Notes: a model not told the origin generated them from the sequence alone. Shown: positions 1 to 6,778, counted from the stretch's first letter. The stretch is 7,480 bases of DNA from Amylibacter sp. (GCA_027083485.1 JALWOO010000167.1:1-7480), one strand, 5' to 3'. Numbers and translations are program-made.

Positions 1-879
1 TTGCAGTATCTCTACGGGCAAAAAGATCAACAAGACCTGAGCAAAGGCATTGACTGGCTGACCCGCGCCGCCGAGAACAACAACCCCATGGCCCAGCGGG
101 TGCTGGGCACGACCTATTTGCAAGGCGGTGCCCTGCCACAAGACACGGGCAAAGCCCTGCTGTGGCTGACCCGCGCCGCCAAAGCCGGCGAAGCCGGTGC
201 CCAGAGCAATCTGGGTTACATTTATGCCACGGGAAACGGGGCCGAGCAGGATTTCCAAAAAGCCGCGCAATGGTATGAAAAGGCCGCCGATCAAGGTTTG
301 CTGCGCGCCATGACCGCGCTTGGCAGTCTGTACAAGGCCGGAAAAGGTGTCCCCCAAGACCCGGCCTATGCGGCCGATCTGTATTTACAGGCCGCCAGCA
401 AGGGCGAAAAAAATGCCCAAACCGAATTGGCCCGCATGATTGCCAGCGGGCAAGTGGCTCCCCCGCCCCGAAACCCGCGTGTCACGGTCTGGATTTCCCG
501 CCTTGCCATGCAGGGCGATGCACCGGCGCGGGAATGGTTGGAGCAAAAATCCGCGCAGGGGGATATTCCTGCCAAGGCGCGGCTTGGGCATATCTACAAA
601 TCGGACGCAGACCCGGCATTGCAGCAAAAGGGGCTGACCCTTTTGACCTATGCAGCAGAACGCGGCGATGCCTATGCCCAGTACCGATTGGCACAGATTT
701 TTGGCAGCGGGGACGGCGTGGAGCAGGATTTCATGCAAGCCCACATGTGGGCCAATCTCTCGGCTGCGCGAGGCTATCCCGAGGCCGCAAAATCCCGCGA
801 TGTTTTTGCCAAGCTGATGACCCCCGAACAGGTTTCCCAAGCACAGAAAATGGCCCGCGAATATGTTGCAAAAAACTAG
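1..879 (+). CDS. Sel1-repeat (TPR-like) protein, 5'-truncated by the window edge
   Basis: The frame is open from the first base to a TAG at 877-879, giving 292 residues. The true start and any signal peptide lie outside the window. Sel1-type helical repeats with the pattern A..LG..Y..G.G..QD...A..W...AA..G are visible at about residues 31-64, 67-100, 103-136 and 226-256. A Pro-rich, divergent stretch (about 150-190) lies between them. The C-terminus (HMWANLSAARG, then RD, then MTPEQ..QAQ..A) is the usual ending of Sel1 proteins. Sel1 repeats are alpha-alpha superhelices that act as protein-protein scaffolds; the partner cannot be read from sequence. The gene overlaps the next Sel1 gene by 17 bp, so the two are probably co-transcribed and arose by duplication. 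The repeat call is secure; the specific role is unknown. Confidence 0.9.
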   Translation: MQYLYGQKDQQDLSKGIDWLTRAAENNNPMAQRVLGTTYLQGGALPQDTGKALLWLTRAAKAGEAGAQSNLGYIYATGNGAEQDFQKAAQWYEKAADQGLLRAMTALGSLYKAGKGVPQDPAYAADLYLQAASKGEKNAQTELARMIASGQVAPPPRNPRVTVWISRLAMQGDAPAREWLEQKSAQGDIPAKARLGHIYKSDADPALQQKGLTLLTYAAERGDAYAQYRLAQIFGSGDGVEQDFMQAHMWANLSAARGYPEAAKSRDVFAKLMTPEQVSQAQKMAREYVAKN

Positions 880-2041
880 ACTGCTGCTGCTCAGCCTGAG
901 CCTTTGTGCGGGCGGGGCGGCCTTTGGGCAGCAAACCCGCTCCCTTGAACAGATGCAGCAAGCCGCCCGAAACGGCGATGTTGAGGCACAGATGACTCTG
1001 GCACAAACCTATGATGCCGGCATTGGTGTGGCGCAGGATTACAGTCGCGCCGCCCATTGGTTGCGGGCCGCGGCCAGACAGGGCAACACACAGGCGCAAA
1101 ACCGGCTGGGAAAATATCTGCAAAGCGGGCTTGGCGGGCAACAGGATAATGCCAAGGCTTTTGACTGGCTGTCGCGCGCGGCCCAGGACGGCAACCCGGA
1201 GCATCTGGCGGATCTGGCCTTGATGTATGAAAACGGGTTCGGCACGCCACAGGATTTCGCCAAAGCCGCCGAACTGTATCGGCGCGCCCATGAAAAAGGC
1301 CTGTCCCGCGCCAGTGTCCGGCTTGGGGTTTTATACCAGAACGGCACCGGTGTGCCGCAGGATTTTGCCAAAGCCCGCGACCTGTATCTGGCCCCCGCCA
1401 AAGCAGGGGATGCGCAGGCGCAAAACAATCTGGGCCTGCTCTATGTGCGCGGCACCGGTGTGGCGCAGGATTATGAACAGGCGGCATTCTGGCTCAAGAA
1501 AGCCGCCCAGAGCGGTCAGGCACAGGCCCTGCGCAATCTGGGGGTAATGTATGAAAACGGGTTCGGCGTGCCGCAGGATGATGAAATGGCCAAAGCGCTC
1601 TATAAACGTGCGGGCCTGCATCTGGAACGCTCCCTGAGCGCACTTCTGGAGCAGACCGGATTTGTAACCGATCCCCGCCTGAACCTGCCGCCGCTCACCC
1701 CCGAAAGCCTGCAAGCCCAACAGGATGCCGCCCTTCAGGGCGATCCGGTGGCGCAATTTTTTATGGCCTATCTATTGTTGCTGTCCCCGCAAGGCGACCC
1801 TGTTGAAGGCGCGAAATGGTTGCAACGTGCCGCCCGCAAGGGCCTGCCCGTGGCACAGGCAAATCTGGGTGTGTTGTATTTCCGCGGTCTGGGCGTGCCT
1901 CAGGACTATGTCAGCGGTTACATGTGGCTGACCCGTGCCGCCACCACCAACCAGCCCGAGCTTTTGCGCCTGCGCGATGATTTCCGCAACCAGATCACCG
2001 CAGCCCAGATCAACGAGGCCCAGGCTCTGGCCCGTCAATAG
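863..2041 (+). CDS. Exported Sel1-repeat protein, about 8 repeats
   Basis: This 392-residue protein starts at ATG 863, inside the end of the upstream Sel1 gene. The start is supported by an immediate signal peptide: K4 and R6, a Leu/Ser-rich core (residues 7-15), and a likely signal peptidase I site after A-F-G (residue 22). A Cys at 15 is not a convincing lipobox because Leu precedes it. Six regular 36-residue Sel1 repeats span about residues 42-254, a linker rich in Pro and Leu covers 255-296, and two more repeats cover about 297-363. The C-terminus (YMWLTRAA, RDDF, ITAAQINEAQALA) matches its neighbour's ending. It is probably periplasmic. Sel1 proteins bind other proteins, for example in envelope signalling or secretion, but no partner is identifiable here. 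No strong Shine-Dalgarno precedes 863, so translational coupling to the upstream gene is likely. Confidence 0.92.
   Translation: MLQKTRLLLLSLSLCAGGAAFGQQTRSLEQMQQAARNGDVEAQMTLAQTYDAGIGVAQDYSRAAHWLRAAARQGNTQAQNRLGKYLQSGLGGQQDNAKAFDWLSRAAQDGNPEHLADLALMYENGFGTPQDFAKAAELYRRAHEKGLSRASVRLGVLYQNGTGVPQDFAKARDLYLAPAKAGDAQAQNNLGLLYVRGTGVAQDYEQAAFWLKKAAQSGQAQALRNLGVMYENGFGVPQDDEMAKALYKRAGLHLERSLSALLEQTGFVTDPRLNLPPLTPESLQAQQDAALQGDPVAQFFMAYLLLLSPQGDPVEGAKWLQRAARKGLPVAQANLGVLYFRGLGVPQDYVSGYMWLTRAATTNQPELLRLRDDFRNQITAAQINEAQALARQ
1223..1567 (+). repeat. Identical 21-nt direct repeats inside the Sel1 gene (1223-1243 and 1547-1567)
   Basis: The same 21 bases, encoding most of MYENGFG, occur at 1223-1243 and 1547-1567. 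They are exactly 324 bp apart, which is three 36-codon Sel1 units. A second near-identical pair, beginning cggcaccggtgtg, lies at 1342 and 1450, 108 bp (one unit) apart. Identity at the DNA level, including synonymous positions, points to recent unit duplication or gene conversion. Confidence 0.75.
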
Positions 2042-2051
2042 AGTCCAGACC

Positions 2052-2156
2052 TAGAGCATTTCGCGTTAAACCTGAAACACCTAACGCTGCCTGAAATCAT
2101 AGATTTCAACGCGTTAGGTGATGTTGGGTGACTCAGGTAAAACGCGAAATGCTTTA
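2052..2156. mobile_element. 105-bp nested palindromic element, MITE-like, flanked by TA
   Basis: Left arm tagagcatttcgcgtt (2052-2067) and right arm aacgcgaaatgcttta (2141-2156) are inverted repeats of 16 bp with one mismatch. Inside them are acctga/tcaggt (2070-2075 and 2133-2138), cacctaacgc/gcgttaggtg (2078-2087 and 2111-2120, perfect) and tgaaatc/gatttca (2092-2098 and 2102-2108, 3-nt loop). The whole element can fold into one long interrupted hairpin on either strand. The outer ends are TA, which fits the TA target duplication of IS630/Tc1-mariner-type elements. It carries no ORF, so it would be non-autonomous. It begins 10 bp after the Sel1 stop codon and could also end or protect that transcript, although only a short T run follows. 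The palindrome is certain; the MITE label is inference. Confidence 0.7.
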
Positions 2157-2167
2157 ACCCCTTGAAT

Positions 2168-2195
2168 TTGACATTCATTGTAAGTGGATTATTAC
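2168..2195 (+). promoter_or_regulatory. Candidate sigma-70 promoter for the first RTX gene
   Basis: A perfect TTGACA (2168-2173) is followed after 16 bp by TATTAC (2190-2195, 4 of 6 matches to TATAAT). The site lies 11 bp beyond the palindromic element and about 73 bp before the RTX start codon. It is the best promoter-like match in this gap. It would give the RTX gene transcription independent of the Sel1 pair. Confidence 0.4.
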
Positions 2196-2225
2196 AGCGC
2201 TTTCATACCCTGTTTACCCTCTGGG

Positions 2226-2249
2226 CCGGATACTCCGGAGCAGTCCGGA
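2226..2249 (+). promoter_or_regulatory. Three CCGGA motifs spaced 9-10 bp apart in the RTX leader
   Basis: CCGGA occurs at 2226-2230, 2235-2239 and 2245-2249, close to one helical turn apart. The second and third form the palindrome TCCGGA. The array lies between the candidate -10 and the start codon, where a repressor operator or an mRNA hairpin could act. No regulator is identifiable, and the motif is short enough that chance is possible. Confidence 0.25.
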
Positions 2250-2268
2250 ACCACGCAGGGGTAACACT

Positions 2269-3303
2269 ATGGCAAAGATTACCTATCAAGGGCACGCAAA
2301 GGAAATCCTGCGCGGCACCTCTGCCGAAGATATCTTTTATGTGGATCTGGCCGATTTGGGCAAAAAAACAGCTTCTTTAAAAGAGGTCGGTAACAATCCG
2401 GATACATTACATATTATTGATGAAACAGGCTCTTGGACGCCGCGTATTTTCATCAGTATCCATGGCCACCTGACCTGGCGCAGTGCTGATGGCGGCAGAA
2501 TATTTATACCCTTGGTGGCGGGCGAACCCCGTGTCGAATATCTGGAATGGGGCACCTCCGCCAATGACACACAGCAGCGCTTGAAAATTGTGACCGATCC
2601 AGCCCCGCAAACCGGCGGCAATATTGCCGTGGTGGGCACCAATGGCGCAGACCGGATTGTTGTTCCCGATGCGGGCGGTAGCGCCAGCGGCTATAGTGTT
2701 GTCTATGGCGGCAACGGCAACGACACCGTTACCGCCTCCGGCCGTGAACACACCGAGGTTTACGGGGGCAGAGGTGCCGACATCATTGCCTCCAACGGCC
2801 CTGCCACTGGGGAGTTTTACGGCCAGGGCGGCAATGACGTGCTTTGGGGAGACAGCGGCAATGACCGGCTCTACGGGGGAAATGGCAAGGACAATCTATT
2901 GGGGAATGACGGCTCTGACAGCCTGTATGGCGGCAAGGGGCGGGACACGCTCAAAGGCGGCAGCGGCAGTGATCTGCTCAAAGGCGGCAAGGGGCGGGAC
3001 AGCATCCAGGGCGGGGACGGCTCGGACAGAATTACCGGCGGGGCACATTCGGACACGCTAAGCGGAGGACGGGGAAACGACCGCTTCTATTTTGATGGCA
3101 CGCATAAAGAAGGACGGGATGTGATCACCGATTTCAGCATCCATTCGGAAATTCTGGAAATCAAAGGCCTGAGCTATGACGATCTGGCCTTTGGAGAGAG
3201 CCTTTCCGGAGACGCCAAGATTATTCTGCCCCCCGGCAGCCTGATTATTCTGGAAGGTGTCGATGTTGCCGATCTCAGCGCGGATATTTTCAGTTTTGTC
3301 TAG
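2269..3303 (+). CDS. RTX (hemolysin-type) calcium-binding repeat protein, 344 aa
   Basis: ATG 2269 is preceded by AGGGG at 2257-2261, 7 nt away, which supports this start. There is no N-terminal signal peptide. Residues 1-115 form a region I do not recognise, rich in beta-forming residues and opening with a GTSAEDIFYVD segment that resembles a degenerate RTX bead. Nonapeptide repeats of the GGxGxDxLx type run from about 146 to 272, including YGGNGNDTV, YGGNGKDNL, YGGKGRDTL and SGGRGNDRF. In RTX proteins these bind calcium and fold into a parallel beta-roll outside the cell. The tail (about 283-344) has the usual GRDVITDFS...LEI segment and ends in an acidic/hydrophobic stretch with terminal FSFV, as in type I secretion signals. 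No catalytic domain is evident, so an adhesive, structural or calcium-binding matrix role is more likely than a toxin or enzyme. A 19-nt DNA repeat (2929-2947 and 2983-3001) shows recent bead duplication. No exporter genes are nearby. Confidence 0.88.
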   Translation: MAKITYQGHAKEILRGTSAEDIFYVDLADLGKKTASLKEVGNNPDTLHIIDETGSWTPRIFISIHGHLTWRSADGGRIFIPLVAGEPRVEYLEWGTSANDTQQRLKIVTDPAPQTGGNIAVVGTNGADRIVVPDAGGSASGYSVVYGGNGNDTVTASGREHTEVYGGRGADIIASNGPATGEFYGQGGNDVLWGDSGNDRLYGGNGKDNLLGNDGSDSLYGGKGRDTLKGGSGSDLLKGGKGRDSIQGGDGSDRITGGAHSDTLSGGRGNDRFYFDGTHKEGRDVITDFSIHSEILEIKGLSYDDLAFGESLSGDAKIILPPGSLIILEGVDVADLSADIFSFV

Positions 3304-3362
3304 GGCGATATTACGCGGTTTAATCTAGCGCAAAGACAACCTGCAAACCCTCGTCTAACATA

Positions 3363-3474
3363 CCTGTGTTGCACAAGAGAACGCAGAGGCGTTCCAGTGT
3401 GTCACCTCCAAATTCTCAGGGCAACCGGGGCTCCTTTTACAGCCATGGTGGATGCAAAACGGGTCCAACACAGG
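3363..3474 (+). promoter_or_regulatory. Possible structured 5' leader of the second RTX gene
   Basis: The 227-bp gap between the RTX genes (3304-3530) has no convincing gene. Within it cctgtgtt (3363-3370) and aacacagg (3467-3474) are perfect 8-bp inverted repeats. They enclose a smaller hairpin, gaacgc-agag-gcgttc (3379-3394). The DNA could be transcribed as an mRNA leader with a closed outer stem. It matches no riboswitch class I know. An 8-bp pairing over this distance can arise by chance, so support is weak. Confidence 0.25.
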
Positions 3475-3530
3475 AAAGCAGGGTGTGGTCGCTTTCGCTT
3501 GATTGCCCACATGCCCTGAACGGGAAGCTT

Positions 3531-5396
3531 ATGACAGTAAATGCTGAATTTCAGGTCAACACCTTTGCGCAAGCCAGCCAGAACAACCCGACGCTGACAA
3601 CCCTTAACGATGGGCGTTTTGTCATCACCTGGATGTCCAATGGTCAGGGTAGCGGGGGAAATTATTCGGGGATTTATGCCCAGATGTATGCCGCGGACGG
3701 GCAGGCCATCGGGGATGAATTCCAGATCAACAGCGAAAACAATGGCGCACAGGCCTATCCAGCCATTACAGCCCTGTCCGACGGGGGCTTTGTGGTTGCC
3801 TGGGTGTCTGATTCCGATACCCAGGACGGCAGCAACAGCGGCATTTACGGCCAGATGTTCAAGGCAGACGGCAGCACGCGGGGCGGCGAGTTCCAGATCA
3901 ACAGCTTTACCGGCAACAAGCAGTATGAACCCGCATTGACCGGCCTTAAGGGCGGCGGTTTTGTGGCAAGCTGGACATCCTATCAGGAAGACGGGGACGG
4001 CGACGGTGTCTTTGGCCAGATGTATGGCGCGGATGGTAGCACGTTGGGAGATGAATTTCGCATCGCCACCTATACCAGCGACAACCAGCGCACCCCCGAT
4101 ATTGCGGCGCTTGAAAATGGCGGCTTTGTGGCTGTCTGGGCTTCTGAAGCGCAGGTTGGCGATGTCTTTGGCGGCCATGGAACCTACAGCATTTTTGGCC
4201 AGCGTTTTCAGGCTGACGGCACGGCACAGGGAGCCGAATTCCAGATCAACACATACATTCGCGACCAGCAACAGGCCCCAGCTGTAACCGGTTTGCAAAA
4301 CGGCGATTTCGTCGTGAGCTGGACATCCAACAATCAGGACGGAGAAGGCTATGGTGTTTTTGGCCAGCTGTTCCATGCCAATGGTGCCCCTGTGGGGCAG
4401 GAATTCCGGCTCAACACTGAAACCGCCTCCGATCAGCAGGACGTTGATATAACCGCCCTGAAGGGGGGCGGGTTTGTGGCCACCTGGACGTCGTTAAACC
4501 AGGATGCCGGCCCTGCCGACCCGTCCGGATTCTTCGGGTTTAGCGGTATCTTCGGGCAGAAATTCCATGCAGACGGCTCTTTGGATGGTGGTGAATTCCA
4601 GGTGAATGAATTCACGAAACTGGATCAGCAACACGCGTCTGTATCCAGCCTGAATGATGGGGGATTTGTGGTCAGCTGGCAATCAAATGACAATGACCGC
4701 GATTGGGATGGATACGGTGTTTATGGCCGTATGTTTGCCGGATCCAGCGACAAGATCCTGACCGGAACCATCAATGCCGATACCCTGACCGGGGGCACCG
4801 GCAATGACCAGCTGCGCGGATTGGGCGGCAATGACAAGCTGATCGGCGCGCAAGGCAATGATACGCTCCTTGGCGGGTTTGGCCATGACCGGCTGTTTGG
4901 CGGTTTGGGCAGCGATACTCTGAAAGGGGATAAAGGTTTTGACAAGCTGTTTGGCAATGGCGGGTCTGACCGGCTCGAGGGCGGTTTGGGCAAAGATGTT
5001 CTGTGGGGGGGCTTTGGCAATGACACGCTATTTGGCAACGGTTGGGCCGATACCCTGCAGGGCGGCAAGGGACGCGATGTTCTCTGGGGGGGCAAAGGTC
5101 ACGATGTGCTGAATGGCGGTTTGGGAAATGACAAGCTGACCGGCGGAGTCGGGCAGGATGTCTTTGTCTTCCGCAACAAAGGCGGGCAGGACCGGATTCT
5201 GGATTTTCAGAATGACATCGACACCATCCGTCTGGACCATCATTTGTGGGACACACAGCTGACAAAACAACAGGTTATCGACCAGTTCGCACAGGTCGTC
5301 GATCTGGATATTGTCTTTGACTTTGGCCCCGAGACCCTGACCCTGAAAGGGTTCAGCGACCTGACAGAATTGAACGATGACTTGCAGATTGTCTAG
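3531..5396 (+). CDS. Seven-repeat propeller-like protein fused to an RTX beta-roll, 621 aa
   Basis: I chose ATG 3531 (MTVNAEFQVNT) because the first repeat begins five residues later and GGGAAG precedes it, though only 3 nt away. The frame is open back to GTG 3366, but that 55-residue extension is low-complexity and not signal-like. Residues about 6-405 hold seven repeats of 55-64 residues with the pattern EFQINT...Q..P.ITAL..GGFVVSW.S...DG.G.GVFGQ.F.ADG....G. Seven such beta-rich units suggest a seven-bladed beta-propeller, which is inference. Residues about 407-545 are GGxGxDxLx calcium-binding nonapeptides (for example GGTGNDQLRG, GGLGSDTLKG, GGKGRDVLWG). The last ~75 residues contain GGQDRILDFQNDIDTIRL and a terminal segment typical of type I secretion substrates. 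There is no signal peptide. It is probably secreted in a calcium-dependent fold; binding to glycan or surface ligands is a guess. It follows the other RTX gene in the same direction. Confidence 0.88.
   Translation: MTVNAEFQVNTFAQASQNNPTLTTLNDGRFVITWMSNGQGSGGNYSGIYAQMYAADGQAIGDEFQINSENNGAQAYPAITALSDGGFVVAWVSDSDTQDGSNSGIYGQMFKADGSTRGGEFQINSFTGNKQYEPALTGLKGGGFVASWTSYQEDGDGDGVFGQMYGADGSTLGDEFRIATYTSDNQRTPDIAALENGGFVAVWASEAQVGDVFGGHGTYSIFGQRFQADGTAQGAEFQINTYIRDQQQAPAVTGLQNGDFVVSWTSNNQDGEGYGVFGQLFHANGAPVGQEFRLNTETASDQQDVDITALKGGGFVATWTSLNQDAGPADPSGFFGFSGIFGQKFHADGSLDGGEFQVNEFTKLDQQHASVSSLNDGGFVVSWQSNDNDRDWDGYGVYGRMFAGSSDKILTGTINADTLTGGTGNDQLRGLGGNDKLIGAQGNDTLLGGFGHDRLFGGLGSDTLKGDKGFDKLFGNGGSDRLEGGLGKDVLWGGFGNDTLFGNGWADTLQGGKGRDVLWGGKGHDVLNGGLGNDKLTGGVGQDVFVFRNKGGQDRILDFQNDIDTIRLDHHLWDTQLTKQQVIDQFAQVVDLDIVFDFGPETLTLKGFSDLTELNDDLQIV
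3546..4739 (+). repeat. Seven tandem propeller-type coding repeats
   Basis: Units begin at the conserved Glu of EF(Q/R)(I/V/L): 3546, 3717, 3888, 4053, 4236, 4401 and 4593, ending near 4739. Unit lengths are 57, 57, 55, 61, 55, 64 and about 50 residues. Units 4 and 6 carry small insertions (GDVFGGHG and GPADPSGFFG) before the conserved (S)IFGQ strand, which would place them in blade loops. The units have diverged in DNA sequence, so the array is old compared with the RTX beads. Confidence 0.85.
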
Positions 5397-5405
5397 GGTG
5401 TAGAC
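5391..5405. terminator. Weak hairpin between the convergent RTX and ugd genes
   Basis: gtcta (5391-5395) and tagac (5401-5405) form a 5-bp stem with a 5-nt loop. It spans the RTX stop codon and most of the 12-bp gap to the ugd stop. No T run follows on either strand, so it is at best a poor intrinsic terminator. It is listed only because a convergent gene end must sit here. Confidence 0.15.
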
Positions 5406-5408
5406 CCA

Positions 5409-6575
5409 TTAATCCTTGCCAAAGATATCGCGGGTAAAGACCTTGTCGCGTATATCTTCCAGGGCATCATCAACCCTGTTGGACAGAATGATATCGGAAT
5501 CTGCTTTGAATTCAGACAGATTCCGATAGTTCTTCGAGTTGTAAAAACTGTCTTCTGTCAGGGTCGGCTCATAGAGGATCACCTCGATGCCTTTGGCCTT
5601 GATCCGTTTCATCACCCCCTGAATGGAGCTGTCACGGAAATTGTCAGAGCCGGTTTTCATGGTCAGCCGGTAAATCCCCACCCGCCGCGGGTTTTGGGCG
5701 ATAATATGGTCGGCGATAAAATCCTTGCGGGTCTGGTTTGCATCGACAATGGCGCGGATCAGGTTTTGCGGCACGGATTGATAGTTGTTCAAAAGCTGTT
5801 TGGTGTCTTTGGGCAGGCAATAGCCGCCATAGCCAAACGACGGGTTATTGTAATGGCCGCCAATGCGCGGATCCAGACTGACCCCTTCGATGACCTGGCG
5901 TGAATCAATACCATTGGCCAGGGCATAGCTGTCCAGTTCGTTAAAAAACGCCACCCGCATCGCCAGATAGGTATTGGCAAACAGCTTGATGGCCTCGGCT
6001 TCGGTGGAACCGGTCAACAACAGCGGCGGGTTTTCATCCAGCGCGCCTTGCACCAGCAGATCCGCAAAAGCCTGTGCGCGGGCATCCGTGGCCCCGACCA
6101 CAATCCGCGACGGGTGCAGATTATCATAAAGTGCGCGCCCTTCCCGCAGGAATTCCGGCGAAAAGAACAGCCCTGCCGCACCATAGGTTTTTTGCAACGA
6201 CGCTGTGTAACCAACCGGAATCGTTGATTTAATCACAATCGTGGCCTTGGGCGCGATTTCACGGGCCTGATAGACCACATCCTCAACGGAATCCGTGTCA
6301 AAAGCATTGGTCTGCGGATCATAACTGGTGGGCGTGGCAACAATAATGAAATCCGCGCCCTCAAAGGCCGTTCTCGGGTCGGTCGTCGCGCTCAGGTCCA
6401 GCTTGCGATTGGCAAGGTAATCCTCGATCTCCGGATCCGCCACCGGTGATTTGCGCGCCTCCAGCATCGCCACCCGTTCCGGTGAAATATCCATGGCCAC
6501 AACACTGTTGTGCTGCGCCAAAAGCACCGCATTGGACAAACCGACATAGCCGATCCCGGCAACTGCAATTTTCAT
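5409..6575 (-). CDS. ugd: UDP-glucose 6-dehydrogenase
   Basis: This cytoplasmic enzyme oxidises UDP-glucose to UDP-glucuronate with two NAD+, supplying acidic sugars for exopolysaccharide, capsule or LPS. The 388 residues match the length of the short enterobacterial type and resemble E. coli Ugd throughout. The N-terminal Rossmann motif GIGYVG is at 7-12 and the family segment KSTIPVG at 116-122. The substrate-side FSPEFLREG is at 138-146, and [22 protein letters not shown] holds Lys197 and Asn201. The catalytic Cys253 lies in [10 protein letters not shown], and the C-terminal UDP-binding domain includes [18 protein letters not shown]. All key residues are intact. ATG 6573-6575 has only a weak purine-rich AGGGTG upstream. 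The gene is convergent with the RTX gene and divergent from the protease gene, so it is probably transcribed alone. Sugar transferases that would use its product are not in the window. Confidence 0.97.
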   Translation of the reverse strand: MKIAVAGIGYVGLSNAVLLAQHNSVVAMDISPERVAMLEARKSPVADPEIEDYLANRKLDLSATTDPRTAFEGADFIIVATPTSYDPQTNAFDTDSVEDVVYQAREIAPKATIVIKSTIPVGYTASLQKTYGAAGLFFSPEFLREGRALYDNLHPSRIVVGATDARAQAFADLLVQGALDENPPLLLTGSTEAEAIKLFANTYLAMRVAFFNELDSYALANGIDSRQVIEGVSLDPRIGGHYNNPSFGYGGYCLPKDTKQLLNNYQSVPQNLIRAIVDANQTRKDFIADHIIAQNPRRVGIYRLTMKTGSDNFRDSSIQGVMKRIKAKGIEVILYEPTLTEDSFYNSKNYRNLSEFKADSDIILSNRVDDALEDIRDKVFTRDIFGKD

Positions 6576-6643
6576 TTAAACACCCTAGGCTGAAACCCGA
6601 TCTACACTTGCCGTTGATTTGAGCTGTGTTCTCGTCAAAAGGC

Positions 6644-6660
6644 AAACAGTTATGCTGTTT
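6644..6660. promoter_or_regulatory. AAACAG-N5-CTGTTT palindrome upstream of ugd
   Basis: Perfect 6-bp arms AAACAG (6644-6649) and CTGTTT (6655-6660) flank 5 bp, about 70-85 bp upstream of the ugd start. This is a typical size and place for a dimeric regulator's operator. On the minus strand CATAAC overlaps the palindrome, with TTGGGG 17 bp before it as a poor -35. Because TTTT follows on the plus strand, it could instead act as a weak terminator for rightward transcription. Confidence 0.3.
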
Positions 6661-6772
6661 TTTACATTTACCCCCAAAAAACACCACGACAAATATAGCC
6701 GGCAACCCTCTGATTTATCCGGAACGCCCGTAAAAAGAGGTGCCCCAAAGGCATGGCCATTGGGCAACACCC

Positions 6773-6778
6773 TATAAT
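6773..6778 (+). promoter_or_regulatory. Candidate -10 box (TATAAT) for the protease gene
   Basis: An exact TATAAT sits 113 bp before the chosen start codon and is followed by an AT-rich stretch. No good -35 is found at 16-18 bp upstream, so the promoter would need an activator or the match is accidental. Confidence 0.25.

Noticed and set aside
731..1487. Minus-strand open frames across the Sel1 genes
   Set aside because: They are long only because GC-rich Sel1 repeats lack stop codons in the opposite frames. Clear repeats and a signal peptide on the plus strand explain the sequence.
2162..2380. 72-codon plus-strand frame starting TTG 2162
   Set aside because: It overlaps the RTX gene in another frame, starts inside the candidate promoter and shows no domain.
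2871..3080. Short regular DNA repeats that could suggest a CRISPR array
   Set aside because: The periodicity is 27 or 54 bp, in frame, and encodes RTX nonapeptides. There are no unique spacers between constant repeats.
3366..3530. GTG 3366 as the start of the propeller-RTX gene
   Set aside because: The 55-residue extension is Ser/Arg/Gly-rich, has no signal peptide or domain and no ribosome site. ATG 3531 begins five residues before the first repeat.
3402..4376. 324-codon open frame on the minus strand opposite the propeller-RTX gene
   Set aside because: It lies wholly antisense to strongly repeat-patterned coding sequence. Its own translation is a mirror of the propeller repeats with no recognisable family, so it is a by-product of repeat codon bias.
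4721..5265. Pro-rich minus-strand frames opposite the RTX beads
   Set aside because: GGxGxD codons read backwards give Pro/Ser/Arg-rich repeats. This is an expected antisense artefact.
5320..5360. Inverted repeat around ccctgaaaggg near the end of the propeller-RTX gene as a terminator
   Set aside because: It lies inside coding sequence, the stem is short and interrupted, and no T run follows on either strand.
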